Assembly: GCA_038329965.1 (NCBI GenBank)
Contig: JBBQNN010000031.1
Location: 1 to 39,392 of the forward strand
DNA: 39,392 bases
Direction: 5' to 3'
Origin: QHCA01 sp003244095
GTDB lineage: Bacteria; Actinomycetota; Actinomycetes; Mycobacteriales; QHCA01
Position 1 is the first letter of the stretch. Each line of letters begins with the position of its first letter. This document shows, in pieces, positions 22,884 to 30,701 of the stretch. The notes below the pieces were generated by a model. It was given only the letters and a program-made list of their open reading frames with translations. It searched no databases and was not told the DNA's origin. A program made the position numbers and the translations under genes.

Positions 22884-24964
22884 GGTCGGCCGGTCACCTG
22901 TTCGGGCTGCTCCGGCTGGTCGGGCTGGTCGGGCTGCTCCGGCTGCTCCGGCTGCTCCGGCTGCAGGGTGTCGTCGCCGGCGTAACCGCGACGGACGTCG
23001 CCCGGACTGCTCTGCGGGCGCGCCGCGCGGTGCTCGGAGGACTTCAACTGCCACGGCACGTTGGTCACCATGACACCGGGCTCGAACAGCAGCCGGCTCT
23101 TGAGCCTGAACGCGCTCTGGTTGTGCAACAACGTCTCCCACCAGTGGCCCACGACGTACTCCGGGATGTAGACCGTGACCACGTCGCGGGGGCTCTCGCG
23201 GCGGATCCGCTTGATGTAGTCGAGGATCGGCCGGGTGATCTCACGGTAGGGCGACTCGATCACCTCCAGCGGCACCGGCACCTCGCGCCTCTCCCACTCC
23301 TCCTGCAACGCCCGGGTGTCGGCCTCGTCGACGTTGACGGTGACCGCGGTCAGCGTGTCGGGCCGGGTGGCCCGTGCGTAGGCGATGCTGCGCAGGGTGG
23401 GCTGGTGCACCTTGGAGACGAGGACGACCGCGTGGTTTCGGGCCGGCAGGATCGGCGCGTCGTCGGTCGGCTCGAGCTCGGCGGCCACCCGGTCGTAGTG
23501 CTGCCGGATGCCCCGCATCAGCAGGAACAGGATCGGCATGGCGATCACCACCAGGTAGGCGCCCTTGGTGAACTTCGTGATCAGCACGATCACCAGCACC
23601 AGTCCGGTGAAGGTCGCCCCGGTGGCGTTGATGGTCCGGCTGCGCATCATCCGGCGGCGCGCGACGTGGTCGCGCTCGGTGCGCAGCAGGGCGTTCCAGT
23701 GCCGGACCATGCCGGTCTGACCGAGGGTGAAGGAGGTGAAGACGCCGATGATGTAGAGCTGGATCAGCTTCGTGACGTCGGCCTTGAAGGCGATGATGAG
23801 CACGATGGCCGCGGCGGCCAGCAGGACGATCCCGTTGCTGTAGACGAGGCGGTCGCCGCGCGTGTGCAACTGCCGCGGGGCGAACCTGTCCTGGGCCAGG
23901 ATCGACCCGAGCAGCGGAAAGCCGTTGAAGGCGGTGTTGGCTGCCAGGACCAGGATCAGTGCAGTGACTGCCTGCAGGAAGTAGAACAGCAGGTTGTGCG
24001 TGCCGCCGAAGACGGCGGCGCCGATCTGGGCGATCACGGTCGGCTGCGGCTCGGTGCCGCACTTGGCGAACCCGACCAGGTCGCGCACCCGGGCCGGGTC
24101 GACGTAGTGCACCTTGGAGATCAGGGCCAGCGCCGTGATGCCGACGAACATGGTCATCGAGATGACACCCATCGCCAGCAGGGTCGCGGCGGCGTTCTTG
24201 CCCTTGGGCTTCTGGAACGCCGGCACGCCGTTGGCGATCGCCTCGACGCCGGTCAGCGCCGTACATCCGGAGGAGAAGGCCCGCAGGACGAAGAACAGCA
24301 GGGCCAACCCCAGGAGGTTGGCCTTCTCGGGATGGATGGCGAAGTGCGCGCTCTCCGCAACGGGCGGATGGCCAAGGAAGGTCCTGACCAGACCGGTCAC
24401 CACCATGCCGAGGACCGCCACCACGAAGGCATAGGTCGGGACCGCGAAGGCCTTGCCGGACTCGCGCACCCCGCGCAGGTTCATCGCGCTGAGTAGGACC
24501 ACGACGGCGACCGCCATCCAGACGCGGTACGGATTCAGCCCGCGCAGGGCCGAGATGACGTTGTCGATACCGGCCGAGACCGACACCGCGACGGTCATGA
24601 CGTAGTCGACCAGCAGCGCGCTGGCCACCGTCACCCCGGCGGTGCGGCCGAGGTTCTTCGACGCCACCTCGTAGTCGCCGCCGCCGGTCGGGTAGGCCTG
24701 GACCAACTGCCGGTAGGAGGCCACCACCACGATCAGCAGCAGCACGACGCCGGCGGCGAGGAACGGCGTCAGGTAGAGATAGGCGGTGCTGCCCAGCGTG
24801 AGCACCACCAAGACTTCCTGCGTGGCGTAGGCGACGGAGGACAGCGGGTCACTGGCGAAGATCGGCAGCGCCAGCCGCTTGGGCAGCTCCGTGTCGCCGA
24901 GCTTTTCGCTGCGGAAGGGCCGCCCGAGCAGCAGACGCTTGGTCAGAGATCCAAGACTCGGCAC
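22880..24964 (-). CDS. KimA-like APC-superfamily potassium permease
   Basis: This 694-residue permease has about 12 transmembrane helices followed by a cytosolic C-terminal domain (about 480-640). Its N-terminus GRPFRSEKLGDTELPKRLAL then SDPLSSVAYATQE lines up closely with Bacillus KimA. The KimA potassium-path residues are matched at D39, Y46, D120 and Y121, and the binding Glu in TGVEAIANGVPAF is conserved. KimA is a high-affinity, proton-coupled potassium importer regulated by c-di-AMP; the same transport here is inferred. The last residues form seven PEQ/PDQ repeats (9-bp DNA units, 22898-22960). GTG 24964 is 7 nt after TACGAT. It overlaps the methyltransferase gene and diverges from two RCK proteins, which supports a potassium role. 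Confidence 0.85.
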   Translation of the reverse strand: MPSLGSLTKRLLLGRPFRSEKLGDTELPKRLALPIFASDPLSSVAYATQEVLVVLTLGSTAYLYLTPFLAAGVVLLLIVVVASYRQLVQAYPTGGGDYEVASKNLGRTAGVTVASALLVDYVMTVAVSVSAGIDNVISALRGLNPYRVWMAVAVVVLLSAMNLRGVRESGKAFAVPTYAFVVAVLGMVVTGLVRTFLGHPPVAESAHFAIHPEKANLLGLALLFFVLRAFSSGCTALTGVEAIANGVPAFQKPKGKNAAATLLAMGVISMTMFVGITALALISKVHYVDPARVRDLVGFAKCGTEPQPTVIAQIGAAVFGGTHNLLFYFLQAVTALILVLAANTAFNGFPLLGSILAQDRFAPRQLHTRGDRLVYSNGIVLLAAAAIVLIIAFKADVTKLIQLYIIGVFTSFTLGQTGMVRHWNALLRTERDHVARRRMMRSRTINATGATFTGLVLVIVLITKFTKGAYLVVIAMPILFLLMRGIRQHYDRVAAELEPTDDAPILPARNHAVVLVSKVHQPTLRSIAYARATRPDTLTAVTVNVDEADTRALQEEWERREVPVPLEVIESPYREITRPILDYIKRIRRESPRDVVTVYIPEYVVGHWWETLLHNQSAFRLKSRLLFEPGVMVTNVPWQLKSSEHRAARPQSSPGDVRRGYAGDDTLQPEQPEQPEQPDQPDQPEQPEQVTGRP
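22898..22960 (-). repeat. Seven tandem 9-bp units encoding PEQ/PDQ
   Basis: Sixty-three bases comprise seven copies of CCGGAGCAG or close variants (five PEQ, two PDQ) at the permease C-terminus. Copy number could vary by slippage in steps of three residues without a frameshift. Confidence 0.9.
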
Positions 24965-24971
24965 GCGGCCG

Positions 24972-24977
24972 ATCGTA
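24972..24977 (-). promoter_or_regulatory. -10 element TACGAT, 7 nt before GTG 24964
   Basis: Minus-strand TACGAT then CGGCCGC then GTG. Leaderless geometry for the KimA-like permease. Confidence 0.45.
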
Positions 24978-25015
24978 CGGCGCTGAGCAGCTGCGGCCAG
25001 CCGCGGCCGCGCGTG

Positions 25016-25021
25016 TAGCGT
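25016..25021 (+). promoter_or_regulatory. -10 element TAGCGT, 8 nt before GTG 25030
   Basis: TAGCGT then CCGGACAC then GTG. This is one base longer than ideal leaderless spacing; a 5' leader of 0-2 nt is expected. The permease and this gene therefore share a 65-bp divergent promoter region. Confidence 0.4.
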
Positions 25022-25029
25022 CCGGACAC

Positions 25030-25695
25030 GTGCACTACGTCATCATGGGTTGCGGGCGGGTCGGGTCGATGCTGGTCCGCAGCCTGGAGAAGCTCGAGCA
25101 CTCGGTGGCGGTCATCGACCGGGACCCGACGGCCTTCCGCCGGCTCGGACCGGAGTTCAAGGGCACCGCCGTGACCGGCATCGGCTTCGACCGAGACACG
25201 CTGGTCGAGGCCGGGATCGAGCGGGCGGACGCCTTCGCCGCCGTCAGCAGCGGTGACAACTCGAACATCATCTCGGCGAGGGTGGCTCGCGAGACTTTCG
25301 GCGTACACCATGTGGTCGCCCGGATCTACGACCCGAGGCGCGCCGAGGTCTACGAGCGGCTGGGCATCCCGACCGTGGCCACGGTGCGGTGGACCGCCGA
25401 CCGGATGCTGCGCGCGCTCCTGGCCGAGGGCACGGAGGAGATCTGGCGCGATCCGACCAGCAATGTCGCGATCATCGAGGTGACCGTGCATGAGCGGTGG
25501 ATCGGCCGGTCGCTCGATGAGTTCGAACGGGCCGTGGGCGTCCGCACCGCCGTCATCGTGCGCTTCGGTATCGGCACGCTGCCGACCCGGTCGACGGTCA
25601 TCCAGGACGGCGACCGGGTCTACCTGCTGGTCGACAAAGAGACAGCCAAGACCGCGGCCCGGGTTGCCGCCGAACCGCCCCACGGGAGCACCTGA
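25030..25695 (+). CDS. RCK/TrkA-type potassium regulatory protein (CeoB-like)
   Basis: This 221-residue protein has an RCK_N Rossmann domain (VHYVIMGCGRVGSMLVRSLEK; Asp after the second strand in VAVIDRD, for NAD(H)/ATP). An RCK_C domain follows at about 135-215 (SNVAIIEVTVHERWIGRSLDEFER, then VIQDGDRVYLLVDKE). Such subunits form rings that gate potassium transporters. No TrkH/KtrB-type channel is in the window; the nearest potassium transporter is the divergent KimA-like permease. It overlaps the following paralogue by one base (TGATG), so the two are cotranscribed and probably form a heteromer, as for mycobacterial ceoB-ceoC. Confidence 0.9.
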   Translation: MHYVIMGCGRVGSMLVRSLEKLEHSVAVIDRDPTAFRRLGPEFKGTAVTGIGFDRDTLVEAGIERADAFAAVSSGDNSNIISARVARETFGVHHVVARIYDPRRAEVYERLGIPTVATVRWTADRMLRALLAEGTEEIWRDPTSNVAIIEVTVHERWIGRSLDEFERAVGVRTAVIVRFGIGTLPTRSTVIQDGDRVYLLVDKETAKTAARVAAEPPHGST

Positions 25696-26363
25696 TGCGG
25701 ATCGCCATCGCGGGTGCCGGCAACGTGGGCCGCTCGATCGCGCAGGAGCTCATCGACAACGGGCACCGGGTCTTGCTCATCGAGCGGGAGTCACGTGCCG
25801 TCAAGGGCGGCAGCGTTCCGCAGGCCGAGTGGATCGAGGCGGACGCCTGTGAGGTGGCCTCCCTGGAGGAGGCGCGCCTGCAGGACTGCGACGTCATGAT
25901 CGCCGCCACCGGGGACGACAAGGTCAACCTGGTCGCCTCGCTGCTGGCCAAGACGGAGTTCGGCGTCAACCGGGTGGTCGCGCGGATCAACCATCCCAAG
26001 AACGAGTGGATGTTCACCGACTCCTGGGGCGTGGACGTCGCCGTGTCGACCCCCCGGCTGCTGGCGGCGCTCGTCGAGGAGGCGGTCTCGGTCGGCGACC
26101 TCGTCCGGCTCATGACCTTCCGGCAGGGCCAGGCCAATCTGGTGGAGATCACGTTGGCCGCGGACGCCCCGCACGTCGGGCGGCCCGTGCGCGAGCTGGA
26201 CCTGCCGCGCGATGCCGCCCTGGTGGCCATCCTGCGCGGGCGCCGGGTGCTCGTGCCGAGTCCGGACGACCCGCTCGAGGCCGGCGACGAGTTGATGTTC
26301 CTGGCAACCGACGAGGTCGAGCGGGAGATCCACGACGCGGTTTCGGGGCCGGGTGCCGGCTAG
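25695..26363 (+). CDS. RCK/TrkA-type potassium regulatory protein (CeoC-like)
   Basis: This second RCK protein of 222 residues has an N-terminal IAIAGAGNVGRSIAQELIDNGHRVLLIERE nucleotide-binding motif. CDVMIAATGDDKVNLVASLLAK and NRVVARINHPKNEWMF follow. The C-terminal RCK_C domain is at about 130-215 (QANLVEITLAADAPHVGRPVRELDLPRDAALVAILRG; PLEAGDELMFLATDE). It is translationally coupled to the upstream paralogue through TGATG. The glycine-rich motif is intact in both copies, so both probably bind nucleotide. The gene ends 6 bp before the convergent DUF3159 stop, so readthrough in either direction is likely unless an unseen terminator acts. Confidence 0.9.
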   Translation: MRIAIAGAGNVGRSIAQELIDNGHRVLLIERESRAVKGGSVPQAEWIEADACEVASLEEARLQDCDVMIAATGDDKVNLVASLLAKTEFGVNRVVARINHPKNEWMFTDSWGVDVAVSTPRLLAALVEEAVSVGDLVRLMTFRQGQANLVEITLAADAPHVGRPVRELDLPRDAALVAILRGRRVLVPSPDDPLEAGDELMFLATDEVEREIHDAVSGPGAG

Positions 26364-26369
26364 CCGTCG

Positions 26370-27047
26370 CTAGCTGGAGCCGGTCGGTGTCTGTACGGGA
26401 TCGCCGTCCACCGGCCGTAACGCAGGGGGCTCCCCCGACCGCGCCAGCTTGGCCGTGGCCCGGCGCACCAGCCACAGCGTCGCCGCCACGTTGACGGCGA
26501 AGAGCGGGTAGCCCATGGACAGCTTGGCCACCGCCAGCCAGCCGGGCTGGTGGTGGAGGTAGAGCAGTCCCTGCAGGCCGGTCTTGGCGGCGTACATCAG
26601 TGCCCACCACAGCGTCGCGAGGGTGTAGGCCCGGCGCAGGGCCGGTTGCCGCCGCCAGTCCTGGTCGCCGTCGCCGAAGTATGTCCAGAGCACGCCGACC
26701 AGCGGGCGGCGGATGAGGAGGGAGACGGCGAAGACCAGGAAGTAGACCGCGTTGAGGATGATGCCGGGGATGAAGAAACCTTCGGCCCGGCCGAGACGGT
26801 GCGCGAAGTACGCGGCGATCGCGACCCCGAACAGGCCGCTGACCGCGAACTGCGGGGACTCCCGGCGGGCCAGCCGGAGGGCGAAAACGGCCACGCCGGC
26901 GACGAGGGCGGCGATGACGGCCACCCTCAACTGGCTCAGGGCGTTGGCGACGACGAACACCACGACCGGCAGACCCGAGTCGATCAGGCCCTTGACCCCG
27001 CCGAGCTGCTCGACGAACCGCGTGGGCGCAGCCTCCGGCTCGGTCAC
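26370..27047 (-). CDS. DUF3159 membrane protein
   Basis: This 225-residue polytopic membrane protein is of the actinobacterial DUF3159 family. FVEQLGGVKGLIDSGLPVVVFVVAN is the family's N-terminal signature. Five to six hydrophobic helices follow, with DWRRQPALRRAYTLATLWWALMYAAK in the second half, and the last helix ends with LWLVRRATAKLA. Start GTG 27047 overlaps the stop of the OB-fold gene in GTGA. The frame is open upstream, but that extension lies inside the OB-fold gene and is rejected. Function is unknown; it is always found with the OB-fold protein, as here. Confidence 0.85.
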   Translation of the reverse strand: MTEPEAAPTRFVEQLGGVKGLIDSGLPVVVFVVANALSQLRVAVIAALVAGVAVFALRLARRESPQFAVSGLFGVAIAAYFAHRLGRAEGFFIPGIILNAVYFLVFAVSLLIRRPLVGVLWTYFGDGDQDWRRQPALRRAYTLATLWWALMYAAKTGLQGLLYLHHQPGWLAVAKLSMGYPLFAVNVAATLWLVRRATAKLARSGEPPALRPVDGDPVQTPTGSS

Positions 27048-27448
27048 CGTCCGGCCGGCAGCAACTCGTACCACGGGTTGAAGATGACCTCCCGTGAGCC
27101 CTGTTCGCAGACCCTGCCGCGCACGACGAGGGAACGACCCGGCTCGATCCCGGGGATGCGCCGGCGACCGAGCCAGACCAGGTCGACCGTCCCGGTGCCG
27201 TCGTAGAGCTCGGCTTCGAGGGTCGGCAGGTTGGTACGTGGCTCGAAGCGCACGCTGCGCAGCCGACCGACCATGCACACGGGGCGGTGCCCGAGCCGGG
27301 CCGCGTCGCGGCAGGGCGTGGCGCCGGCCTCGCTGACCTGGTCCTGCAGTCCCGCGGCGTCGAGCTGCTCCTCGGAGGCGGTCAGACGGCGCAGGGCACG
27401 CCGGAGGAAGCCCTCGTGCCGGGCCGCACCGGACACCTCTGTCGACAA
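27044..27448 (-). CDS. OB-fold nucleic-acid-binding domain protein
   Basis: This 134-residue protein has an N-terminal helix (GFLRRALRRLTASEEQLDA) and an OB domain at about 55-130: RPVCMVGRLRSVRFEP, LEAELYDGTGTVDLVWLGRRRIPGIEPGRSLVVRGRV, VIFNPWYELLPAG. It resembles the anticodon-type OB folds of RecG/aspartyl-tRNA synthetase, so nucleic-acid binding is likely but untested. The start is set at TTG 27448 because GAGGTGA lies 7 nt upstream; an in-frame GTG at 27436 lacks a Shine-Dalgarno. It is coupled by a 4-bp overlap to DUF3159 and lies 122 bp downstream of DUF3710 on the same strand. Confidence 0.8.
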   Translation of the reverse strand: MSTEVSGAARHEGFLRRALRRLTASEEQLDAAGLQDQVSEAGATPCRDAARLGHRPVCMVGRLRSVRFEPRTNLPTLEAELYDGTGTVDLVWLGRRRIPGIEPGRSLVVRGRVCEQGSREVIFNPWYELLPAGR

Positions 27449-27570
27449 CGCCAGGTCACCTCGATCCGTCGATCGGTCGTGCCGTTCGTCTCTAGGGTAG
27501 GCGACCACCGGCCGCTGCGCCGGGCATGGGGTAGGGCCGGCCGTCAGCGGCTGCATCGCACCCGTTCGGC

Positions 27571-28278
27571 TCAACGAATCTCGGTGATCTCCGGGCCGCG
27601 CACCGGCAGCTCCGATGTCACGCGGCCGGCCTCGTCGGCCGCCTGATCGAGCACGTCCTTGGGCAGCTCGAGCGGCAGCGGGCCGCGTACCGGCAACGCC
27701 CCCTCGCCGCGGGACACGACGACGTTGCGCAGGGCCCGCTCCAGCGCCCTGGCCTGCTCGGGGTTGGTGGCTGCGGGCCCGGTGAACATGCCGCGCAGGA
27801 ACCACTTGGGGCCGTCGACGCCCACGAAACGGGCGGCCTGCCGGCCGTCCGGTCCCGTCACGGTGGCGGCCAGCTCCGTCCCGAACGGCCCTTCGCGCTC
27901 ACTCCCACCCGCTCCCTCGGCCCGCAGTGTCGTCAGCAGCTCCGCCCGCACCTCGTCCCAGATCCCCTGGCCCCGCGGCGCGGCGAACGCACCGATCGCC
28001 AGCGTGCTCGCCGCCTGCACGAGGACCACTCCGGCCACCGTGCCGGTCGGGTCGGCTTCCAGGCGCAGCTCGATGTCGGGCGTGGCCGGGACCCGCAGCC
28101 CCCCGAGGTCGAGCCGGGCGACATCGTCGTCGGGTGCGTCGCCGACATCCCATGGCCCCTCGGTGGGACCTTCGACGCCCGCCGGCTCGGCGGGCGAATC
28201 ATCGTCCTCCGGTGGGTCCACCCCGGCCGGCTCCTGCCCGGGCGGCAACGCGTCCTTCTTCGACCGACGTCGGAACAT
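27571..28278 (-). CDS. DUF3710 family protein
   Basis: This is a 235-residue cytosolic protein. The N-terminal 45 residues are charged and low complexity (MFRRRSKKDALPPGQEPAG, then an acidic run). The DUF3710 domain follows at about 50-225: RLDLGGLRVPATPDIELRLE, ASTLAIGAFAAPRGQGIWDEVRAEL, FVGVDGPKWFLRGMFTG and LRNVVVSRGEGALPVRGPLPL. These are all standard for the family, which is confined to Actinomycetota and has no known activity. ATG 28278 has GAGAGGAG upstream. It begins 2 bp after the dut stop and is therefore in the same operon. An upstream extension in the frame lies within dut and is not used. Confidence 0.9.
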   Translation of the reverse strand: MFRRRSKKDALPPGQEPAGVDPPEDDDSPAEPAGVEGPTEGPWDVGDAPDDDVARLDLGGLRVPATPDIELRLEADPTGTVAGVVLVQAASTLAIGAFAAPRGQGIWDEVRAELLTTLRAEGAGGSEREGPFGTELAATVTGPDGRQAARFVGVDGPKWFLRGMFTGPAATNPEQARALERALRNVVVSRGEGALPVRGPLPLELPKDVLDQAADEAGRVTSELPVRGPEITEIR

Positions 28279-28280
28279 GG

Positions 28281-28778
28281 TCACTCCTCTCGGTCCGGGC
28301 CGGAACCGATCAGGCCGGCGGGCAAGCCCGAGTGCCCCCCGGTCGACCCCTGGCCGCCCGCGCCGCGTTCGGACTCGGGAAGGCGGCGGCAGTCCAGCCA
28401 GGCGACCTGCTCCACCCGCTGCACGACTAGCTGCGCGATGCGGTCGCCCCTCCGGAAGCTGACCGGCATGGCAGGGTCGTGATTGACGACGATCACCTGG
28501 ATCTCGCCGCGGTAGCCGGCGTCGATGGTCCCGGGGGCATTGACCAGGGAGACTCCGAAGCGGGCGGCCAGCCCTGACCGGGGGTGGACGAAAGCGGCGT
28601 AGCCCTCGGGCAGTGCGATCGCGATCCCGGTCGGCAGCACGGCCCGCTGGCCCGGCTCCAGACATGCGTCCACCGTGGTCAGCAGATCCGCCCCGGCGTC
28701 ACCGGGACGGGCATAGGACGGTAGTGGCAGGTCCGGATCCAGACGCTGGACGAGAACCTGCACGGTCGCAGGAGGCAT
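28281..28778 (-). CDS. dut: dUTP diphosphatase
   Basis: Dut hydrolyses dUTP to dUMP and PPi, keeping uracil out of DNA and feeding dTMP synthesis. The 165-residue homotrimeric type shows all five motifs: GDAGADL (26-32), PRSGLA (66-71), NAPGTIDAGYRGEI (80-93, with catalytic D86), and RGDRIAQLVV (110-119). The Gly-rich C-terminal RGAGGQGSTGGHSG (138-151) closes the site in trans. A 14-residue tail beyond motif 5 is not usual but low in content. ATG 28778 is 7 nt after TACCCT. The gene is followed after 2 bp by DUF3710 and is divergent from DUF3093, the arrangement seen in mycobacteria (from memory). Confidence 0.96.
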   Translation of the reverse strand: MPPATVQVLVQRLDPDLPLPSYARPGDAGADLLTTVDACLEPGQRAVLPTGIAIALPEGYAAFVHPRSGLAARFGVSLVNAPGTIDAGYRGEIQVIVVNHDPAMPVSFRRGDRIAQLVVQRVEQVAWLDCRRLPESERGAGGQGSTGGHSGLPAGLIGSGPDREE

Positions 28779-28785
28779 TGGAAGC

Positions 28786-28791
28786 AGGGTA
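28786..28791 (-). promoter_or_regulatory. -10 element TACCCT, 7 nt before ATG 28778
   Basis: Minus-strand TACCCT then GCTTCCA then ATG. Leaderless start for dut. The divergent DUF3093 ATG is only 33 bp away from dut's, so the two promoters must overlap. Confidence 0.45.
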
Positions 28792-28811
28792 CCCGCGCAC
28801 GGGTAGCCTCG

Positions 28812-29300
28812 ATGACCGTGGAGGCCCACGACGAGCGGCTGCGGGTCCCGCTCTGGTGGTGGCCGGCCGCGCTGGGCCTGGGCGGCGCGCTCGCCGCCGA
28901 GGTCCACGCCGGCCAACCGGGTCTGCGCGCCTGGTTGCCCTATGTCGTCGTACTGCCGACCGTGTCCGCGCTGCTGTGGTGGGCAGGGCGGGTCCGCGTC
29001 CGGGTCGCCGACTCGGAACTGTTCGTCGATGATGCGCACCTGCCCCTGCGGTACGTCTCGACCGCGGTGCCTGTGGCCGGCGAGGCGAAACGGACCGCTC
29101 TTGGCCCCCGCCTGTCGGCACTGGCCTTCGTCGTGCACCGGCCCTGGGTCCGCGGTGCGGTCAAGCTCACCCTCGACGACCCGGCCGATCCGACGCCGTA
29201 CTGGATCATCAGCTCTCGCCGGCCGGCCGACCTGGCCGCTGCCATCATCGCCGGATCCGGATCCGGGTCGACGGTGCGTCATTCGAACAAGACGGGGTAG
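28812..29300 (+). CDS. DUF3093 membrane protein
   Basis: This 162-residue protein of the DUF3093 family has two adjacent N-terminal transmembrane helices (about 13-32 and 38-58: VPLWWWPAALGLGGALAAEV; WLPYVVVLPTVSALLWW). A cytosolic beta-rich domain follows (VRVRVADSELFVDDAHLPLRYV, then YWIISSRRPADLAAAI). Family length is typical. A TAGCCT lies only 2 nt before the ATG, too close for this start; the GTG two codons downstream (28818) would be 8 nt away and is a possible alternative. The gene is divergent from dut, 27 bp before DUF4235. No function is known. Confidence 0.88.
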   Translation: MTVEAHDERLRVPLWWWPAALGLGGALAAEVHAGQPGLRAWLPYVVVLPTVSALLWWAGRVRVRVADSELFVDDAHLPLRYVSTAVPVAGEAKRTALGPRLSALAFVVHRPWVRGAVKLTLDDPADPTPYWIISSRRPADLAAAIIAGSGSGSTVRHSNKTG

Positions 29301-29327
29301 GCACCCCGAAAGACCAAGGAGGCACTC

Positions 29328-29621
29328 ATGGCGCAAACCATGGCCAAGGCCGGTTGGAAGCTGACCGCACTGCTGTTCGCCGTACCCGCGGGCATCGCCG
29401 CTCGCAAGGCCGTCGACGTGGCGTGGAAGAAGGCCCGGCACAGCGACCCGCCGGCGAATCCGGCCGCACCCGGTACGACGTGGACCGAGGCGCTGGTCTG
29501 GGCGGCCATCAGCGGTGTGGTGTTCGCCGCGGCCCGGATGGTCGCCGCCCGCGGCGCCGCCGCCACCTGGCGTTCGCTGACCGGCTCGCTGCCGCCCGGC
29601 CTGGAGGACTCGACCGTCTGA
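29328..29621 (+). CDS. DUF4235 small membrane protein
   Basis: This 97-residue protein has two transmembrane helices. The first is KLTALLFAVPAGIAARKAVDVAW and the second ALVWAAISGVVFAAARMVAARGAAATWR, with a short basic loop between (KKARHSDPPANP). This is the standard DUF4235 layout. A strong AGGAGG Shine-Dalgarno stands before ATG 29328. It follows DUF3093 by 27 bp and is probably cotranscribed, and converges on the EcsC-like gene with only 7 bp between stops. Function unknown. Confidence 0.85.
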   Translation: MAQTMAKAGWKLTALLFAVPAGIAARKAVDVAWKKARHSDPPANPAAPGTTWTEALVWAAISGVVFAAARMVAARGAAATWRSLTGSLPPGLEDSTV

Positions 29622-29628
29622 CCCGCGC

Positions 29629-30381
29629 TCAGCGGACCGCTCTGCGGGCGAGCAGGTCACGACGGACGGCCTCGCCCAGACCGCGCGTTGCCCGGCGATT
29701 GAGCTCGGCGCCGATCAGGGCGCCGGTGAACACCGGGCCGAGGGTGGTGAGGTTGCGGCCCAGCCGCCGCATCAGCTGGTCGCGCAGCTCACGCCGGGAG
29801 GCACTGCCGATGACGCTGGTCAGGCCGGCACCCGGGCGGGCCAGGTCGACACCGCGGCGCCGGGCCCAGGCGGTCAGGAAGGCCGTCGTGCGCTGGGCCG
29901 TACTGCCCGGGACGGTCACGCCGTAAGCTTCGTGCAGCTCCGCCACCAGCTTGATCTCGACCGCGGCGATGGCCACGGTCTCGGCGACCAGCTGCACTGG
30001 CGCTGATAGCAGCGTCGGCGGTGCCGCCCACTCCGCCGTGGCCAGCGCCCCCGCCGCGGCGCCGATCCCCGCCGTCGCCCGGCTCGCCGACCTGACCAGT
30101 GCCTCGGCCAGCTCGTCGCCGGTCAGCCCGTCGTGGTGCTGCATGAGGGTGGCCAGGTCGCGGATCGGCACCCGCGGCGCAGCCTGCACGACCAGATCGG
30201 TCAGCCAGCGACCGCCACCGGCACCCCGGACGCCGGCCGACTTGGCGCTGCGGGCCAACGACGCGGCCAGGCGGCGCAGCAGCCGGCGGCGCTCCTTGCG
30301 GTCGACGTCGCCCCGGGCGAGCTGGCCGAGGGTGTCGGCAACCTCGTCGTCAGTGGCGGGCCGGCCGGCCTCGTCGCTCAT
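29629..30381 (-). CDS. EcsC-like conserved protein
   Basis: This 250-residue protein starts with an acidic and then basic helical segment (residues 1-50, KERRRLLRRLAASLARSAK). An Ala-rich region with two hydrophobic stretches follows (ATAGIGAAAGALATAEWAAPPTLLSAPVQLVAETVAIAAVEIKLV). That stretch, with ELHEAYG after it, resembles the EcsC family. The C-terminal part, LGRNLTTLGPVFTGALIGAELNRRATRGLGEAVRRDL, is the other family-like piece. Assignment to EcsC is tentative. It begins 17 bp after the DUF4193 stop on the same strand and is probably in its operon; no convincing Shine-Dalgarno is seen before ATG 30381. Confidence 0.65.
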   Translation of the reverse strand: MSDEAGRPATDDEVADTLGQLARGDVDRKERRRLLRRLAASLARSAKSAGVRGAGGGRWLTDLVVQAAPRVPIRDLATLMQHHDGLTGDELAEALVRSASRATAGIGAAAGALATAEWAAPPTLLSAPVQLVAETVAIAAVEIKLVAELHEAYGVTVPGSTAQRTTAFLTAWARRRGVDLARPGAGLTSVIGSASRRELRDQLMRRLGRNLTTLGPVFTGALIGAELNRRATRGLGEAVRRDLLARRAVR

Positions 30382-30398
30382 CTCCGGTCCGGTGCCGG

Positions 30399-30701
30399 TC
30401 AGGCCGCGCAGTCCCGGCAGAGCGGCTCCCCGTCACGTGTCTCGGCAAGCTGGCTGCGGTGATGGACCAGGAAGCAGGAGACGCAGCGGAACTCGTCGTC
30501 CTGCATCGGCAGGACCCGCACGGTCAGCTCTTCCCCGGACAGGTCGGCACCGGGCAATTCCAAAGACTCGGCCAGATCCGCCTCGTCCACGTCGACGCTG
30601 CCGGACTGGGCCTCAGCCCGCCGCGCCTTGAGCTCCTCGAGGCTGTCCTCGCCGATCTCAGATTCTTCGGTACGACGCGGCGCGTCGTAGTCGGTCGCCA
30701 T
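30399..30701 (-). CDS. DUF4193 zinc-ribbon protein
   Basis: This is a 100-residue actinobacterial DUF4193 protein. The N-terminal MATDYDAPRR then an acidic helix (SLEELKARRAEAQSGSVDVDEADLAESLELPGADLS) is typical. The C-terminus has four Cys in two pairs (C73 and C76 in FRCVSCFLVHH; C95 and C98 in LCRDC), a zinc ribbon. The family is nearly universal in the phylum and resembles RNA-polymerase-associated or RNA-binding small zinc proteins in style, but no function is established. ATG 30701 has GGGAG about 12 nt upstream. An 8-bp-arm palindrome at 30740-30760 sits in its leader or promoter. Confidence 0.9.
   Translation of the reverse strand: MATDYDAPRRTEESEIGEDSLEELKARRAEAQSGSVDVDEADLAESLELPGADLSGEELTVRVLPMQDDEFRCVSCFLVHHRSQLAETRDGEPLCRDCAA

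Noticed and set aside
28804..28809. TAGCCT as a leaderless -10 for DUF3093
   Set aside because: It is only 2 nt before ATG 28812. It would fit loosely only if GTG 28818 were the start, which I cannot confirm.
28779..29660. N-terminal extension of dut
   Set aside because: The extension is antisense to DUF3093 and DUF4235. The dUTPase family N-terminus and a leaderless -10 both support ATG 28778.
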